From Haloprofundus salinisoli (GTDB lineage Archaea; Halobacteriota; Halobacteria; Halobacteriales; Haloferacaceae): 64,000 nt of DNA. The notes under the pieces were generated by a model. The model ran no database searches and was not told the origin of the DNA. It saw only the letters and a program-made list of their open reading frames with translations. The stretch's first letter is position 1. Every line of letters begins with the position of its first letter. A program made the position numbers and the translations under genes. The DNA is taken from NCBI RefSeq assembly GCF_020097815.1, contig NZ_CP083663.1:1612001-1676000 (forward strand), given 5' to 3'. Below, in pieces: positions 62,965 to 64,000 of the stretch.

Positions 62965-64000
62965 TCAGGCGAGGAAGACGTGCCGCGGCCGGTCCGCCAG
63001 CACGTCACGGCCCCACTGTACAGTCTCGCGGAACTCGTCGCTGCGGAAGAAACCCATCGCGTCCTCCTTCGAGCGCCACTGACTGGCGATGAACATGTCG
63101 TCTTCGTCTTCGACGTTCACCATCAGGTCCGTCTCTTGGTGGCCGTCCATCTCGTCTAAGAGGCCGCCGACCGTGCCGAACTTGTCGACGAACTCTCCTC
63201 GATGCTCGGATTTGACCGTGTAGAACATCCCCATCGTGCCGAATCCGGATTCTTCGCCCGCGCGCGAGACGATGCCCGGCAGTTCCGAGAGGAAACCGCC
63301 GGCCGTCTCCGCTGCGCTTTGCGTCTCCCAGATGCTGACGACGGCCGACCGACCGCGCTCGTTCGCCTCGTAGACGGCCGTCTTGACGTGCGTGCCGTAG
63401 TGCTCGAAGTTACCGCGGAGACCCTCGACTTCCTCGAACAACTCGTCGGTGTCGGCCTCCGAGTACAGCACCGTCGCGTACACGTCCTCGCCGTGAGGCT
63501 TCCCGGCGTAGATGTTCAGGTCGGTGAGTTCGCCGCGGATGTCATCCGCATCGCCTTCGTCTGTGGTGTCCGACTCCCCGTGGTGGTGGCCGCTGGCGCC
63601 GCCGTGGTGGTGACTGTCGTCGCTGTGGTGACTCCCGTTACCGTCGCCGCCGTGGTGATGACCGCCGCCCTTACCGTGGCCGTGGTGTCGACCGCTCTCG
63701 CCGTGACCGTGCGGCGATTCGCCGGCGTGTTCGCTCGTCGGCACCGATTCGCCGTCGAGGTACGCGCCGAGGTCCGTCGACGGGAACCGCCGCCCAACGT
63801 AGAACTGGCCGAACTCGCCGTAGCGCGACGATGCCTCGTCGAAGCGCATCTCGTAGACGATGTCTTTGATATCCGTCGGGTCGCTGCCGAACAGGGTGAC
63901 GCCCCACTCGTAGTCGTCGAAGCCGACGCTGGAGGCGATGACTTGCTTGATCTTCCCCGCGTACTCGCGGCCTACGTCGCCGTGGCCCGACATCAGCTCC
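62965..64000 (-). CDS. pitA: Chlorite-dismutase-like haem protein fused to a monooxygenase-like domain (PitA-like), 5' end outside window
   Basis: At least 345 residues, continuing past the right edge. The visible N-terminal part ([31 protein letters not shown]) is the second half of a chlorite-dismutase-like domain. A His/Gly/Ser-rich linker of about 50 residues follows. An antibiotic-biosynthesis-monooxygenase-like ferredoxin-fold domain comes last (about residues 165-345). The ATG at 63993 is internal, since the domain would begin earlier. In haloarchaea this fusion is called PitA. It probably binds haem. Confidence 0.85.
   Translation of the reverse strand, partial: ELMSGHGDVGREYAGKIKQVIASSVGFDDYEWGVTLFGSDPTDIKDIVYEMRFDEASSRYGEFGQFYVGRRFPSTDLGAYLDGESVPTSEHAGESPHGHGESGRHHGHGKGGGHHHGGDGNGSHHSDDSHHHGGASGHHHGESDTTDEGDADDIRGELTDLNIYAGKPHGEDVYATVLYSEADTDELFEEVEGLRGNFEHYGTHVKTAVYEANERGRSAVVSIWETQSAAETAGGFLSELPGIVSRAGEESGFGTMGMFYTVKSEHRGEFVDKFGTVGGLLDEMDGHQETDLMVNVEDEDDMFIASQWRSKEDAMGFFRSDEFRETVQWGRDVLADRPRHVFLA

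Overview
The window is chromosomal DNA of an extremely halophilic archaeon (class Halobacteria). The evidence is high GC, acidic proteins, mostly leaderless genes with a TATA-like box about 25-30 bases before the start codon, and archaeal information-processing genes: aIF2-gamma, RNA polymerase Rpo7 and Spt4, ribosomal protein S24e and a Kae1-Bud32 fusion. Genus cannot be fixed from the sequence alone.

Layout. 0-6.3 kb (minus): complete seven-gene Mrp/Mnh Na+/H+ antiporter operon, mnhA to mnhG. 6.6-23.8 kb: mixed housekeeping genes, including a PLP aminotransferase, CofE (F420), a phosphoesterase-like protein, a hydroxyacid dehydrogenase, EngB and NOG1 GTPases, a formyltetrahydrofolate cyclo-ligase homologue, DUF389 and SIMPL proteins, two DUF5518-like membrane proteins, the rRNA-modifying Tsr3, SerS, an MBL hydrolase and an acyl-CoA synthetase. 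23.9-33.1 kb: a cation/proton antiporter fused to TrkA domains, a cyclase, a tungsten aldehyde ferredoxin oxidoreductase, two exported proteins, a thiolase, an AAA ATPase and an MBL hydrolase. 34.3-39.4 kb: an information-processing superoperon (aIF2-gamma, PIN protein, rpo7, spt4, DUF359 dephospho-CoA kinase, rps24e, kae1-bud32). 40-46.3 kb: XTP pyrophosphatase, a PIN protein coupled to a tiny upstream ORF, and an oxyanion cluster (MOT1-like permease divergent from a Tup-type ABC transporter followed by a TOBE-domain regulator). This cluster probably supplies tungstate or molybdate to enzymes such as the aldehyde ferredoxin oxidoreductase at 26.5 kb. 46.3-52.2 kb: a DapA-family aldolase, a TrkA protein, membrane proteins, tRNA-Thr, an enoyl-CoA hydratase and NadE. 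52.3-64 kb is more accessory: tRNA-Gly followed by two copies of its own 3' end (integration scars), an Nmad3-like protein, a sugar dehydrogenase, an acyltransferase, a convergent GH68 fructosyltransferase / GH32 fructosidase pair, an aldo/keto reductase, a broken HTH-10 regulator, small regulators, and a chlorite-dismutase-like haem protein cut by the right edge.

The least explained parts are between genes. They are a possible RNA switch at 47.34-47.45 kb, a palindrome-rich AT island at 30.66-30.78 kb, a five-copy degenerate repeat at 14.54-14.72 kb, CACGTG tandem repeats at 49.01-49.08 kb, the tRNA-Gly scars, two tiny ORFs whose stops overlap the next start (41.6 and 61.9 kb), and several gene relics (9.23, 19.0 and 61.4 kb).
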